The notes beneath the pieces are model-generated. The model did not search any database and had not been told where the DNA came from. It saw only the letters and a list, made by a program, of their open reading frames with translations. A stretch of 33,736 bases of DNA from Actinomycetes bacterium (lineage in GTDB: Bacteria; Actinomycetota; Actinomycetes; Nanopelagicales; Nanopelagicaceae): contig JANXYY010000128.1 in assembly GCA_025355805.1 (NCBI GenBank), positions 1 to 33,736 on the forward strand. Direction: 5' to 3'. Below are positions 33,342 through 33,736 of this stretch, in pieces; the stretch's first letter is position 1, and every line of letters starts with the position of its first letter. The translations under genes were made by a program, and so were the position numbers.

Positions 33342-33736
33342 ACGAATCCACCGGGTTCGAGCAGAAGTGGAGATTGGTTGACTGAGGCGCCGCGCTTTGC
33401 GGGAAGAGTGAAACGCAAGTGTGTGCCGCCACCTGGTTCGCTCCAAATGTCTAACCACCCAGAGTGTAAATGGGCATCCTCCAGAGCAATGGAAAGACCT
33501 AACCCTGTGCCACCTGAGGTGCGCGCTCTGGCTGGATCCGCACGCCAAAAACGATCGAAGACTCTTGAGGCTTCTTCGGCGCTCATTCCTGCACCATGGT
33601 CGCGCACCCCGATCGCAATCACGCCATCAGAGGCAGCGAGGGTGATCTCAATTGGCGGTTCGCCATATTCAAGCGCGTTTGAAAGCAGATTGCGCATGAT
33701 CCGATTCACTCTTCTGGCATCAACCTCAGCCACCAC
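33338..33736 (-). CDS. mtrB: Sensor histidine kinase MtrB, C-terminal part only
   Basis: Only about 132 C-terminal residues are in the window; the N-terminal sensor and HisKA parts lie beyond base 33736. The HATPase domain shows the N box (NRIMRNLLSNALEYG), VRDHGAGMS, the F box FDRFWRADPARARTSGG and GTGLGLSIALEDAHLHSG, followed by WLDIWSEPGGGTHLRFTLP. The sequence and the coupled lpqB identify it as MtrB, the kinase of the essential MtrAB cell-wall and division system. The valine codon at 33736 is internal, not a start. Confidence 0.94.
   Translation of the reverse strand: MVAEVDARRVNRIMRNLLSNALEYGEPPIEITLAASDGVIAIGVRDHGAGMSAEEASRVFDRFWRADPARARTSGGTGLGLSIALEDAHLHSGWLDIWSEPGGGTHLRFTLPAKRGASVNQSPLLLEPGGFV

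Noticed and set aside
33342-33548. N-terminal extension of LpqB
   Set aside because: It lies within the mtrB HATPase coding region and would bury the lipoprotein signal peptide.
1-33736. CRISPR arrays, tRNA/rRNA genes, insertion sequences or phage genes
   Set aside because: No regularly spaced repeats, cloverleaf-type segments, transposase or phage motifs were seen on either strand by reading; a short or divergent element could still be missed.

Overview
The window (about 33.7 kb, GC roughly 50-55% in the lines I sampled) is a chromosomal segment of an actinobacterium. Two WhiB proteins (WhiB1 and WhiB7), the AdnAB helicase-nuclease, UvrD2, PdtaS, LpqB/MtrB and several actinobacteria-only families (UPF0182, PPA1309, DUF2342/Zincin_2, Rv3235-like, DUF6912) all point there. 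Gene order follows, with gaps, the Mycobacterium tuberculosis Rv3193c-Rv3245c stretch as I remember it. Moderate GC and very tight packing (4-nt start/stop overlaps, convergent overlaps) suggest a compact-genome, non-mycobacterial lineage, perhaps a planktonic or freshwater one; I cannot name the genus. I see no insertion sequence, prophage, CRISPR array, tRNA or rRNA.

Layout. 1-2579: 3'-truncated UPF0182 membrane protein on the minus strand. 2651-6575: PPA1309-family gene facing a minus-strand operon of moaE, a 54-residue membrane protein and a PDZ/Lon-like protease; then a divergent pair, a DUF2342 protein and a NUDIX hydrolase. 6574-6690: a probable minus-strand small RNA with its own promoter and terminator. 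6739-8839: YgjP-type metallopeptidase, a zinc-ribbon microprotein ending in a strong terminator, and a ThiF/cyclodehydratase-like protein. 8941-11349: a GC-rich YdeP-type molybdopterin oxidoreductase that looks like an insertion into the conserved order. 11360-11926: whiB7 with a full attenuator leader (promoter, 31-codon uORF, intrinsic terminator). 11959-21116: minus-strand DNA-repair operon adnA-adnB-nudC-uvrD2. 21310-21635: whiB1 behind a CRP-type site and a 14-bp palindrome. 21632-26109: minus-strand operon SAF protein - CpaE-like ATPase - HAD hydrolase - DUF6912 - pdtaS. 26257-33736: Rv3235-like gene, secA (with an overlapping leader ORF), a YcaQ/AlkX-type glycosylase, and the mtrB-lpqB-comF operon, with mtrB cut by the window end.

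Themes are genome maintenance (AdnAB, UvrD2, YcaQ-like glycosylase, NUDIX enzymes), stress and envelope sensing (WhiB1, WhiB7, PdtaS, MtrB-LpqB) and protein export (SecA). The parts most worth a second look are non-coding or very short: the candidate small RNA at 6574-6655, the whiB7 leader, the whiB1 operator region, the leader ORF overlapping secA, and the unannotatable-by-length 54-residue gene at 4089-4253.
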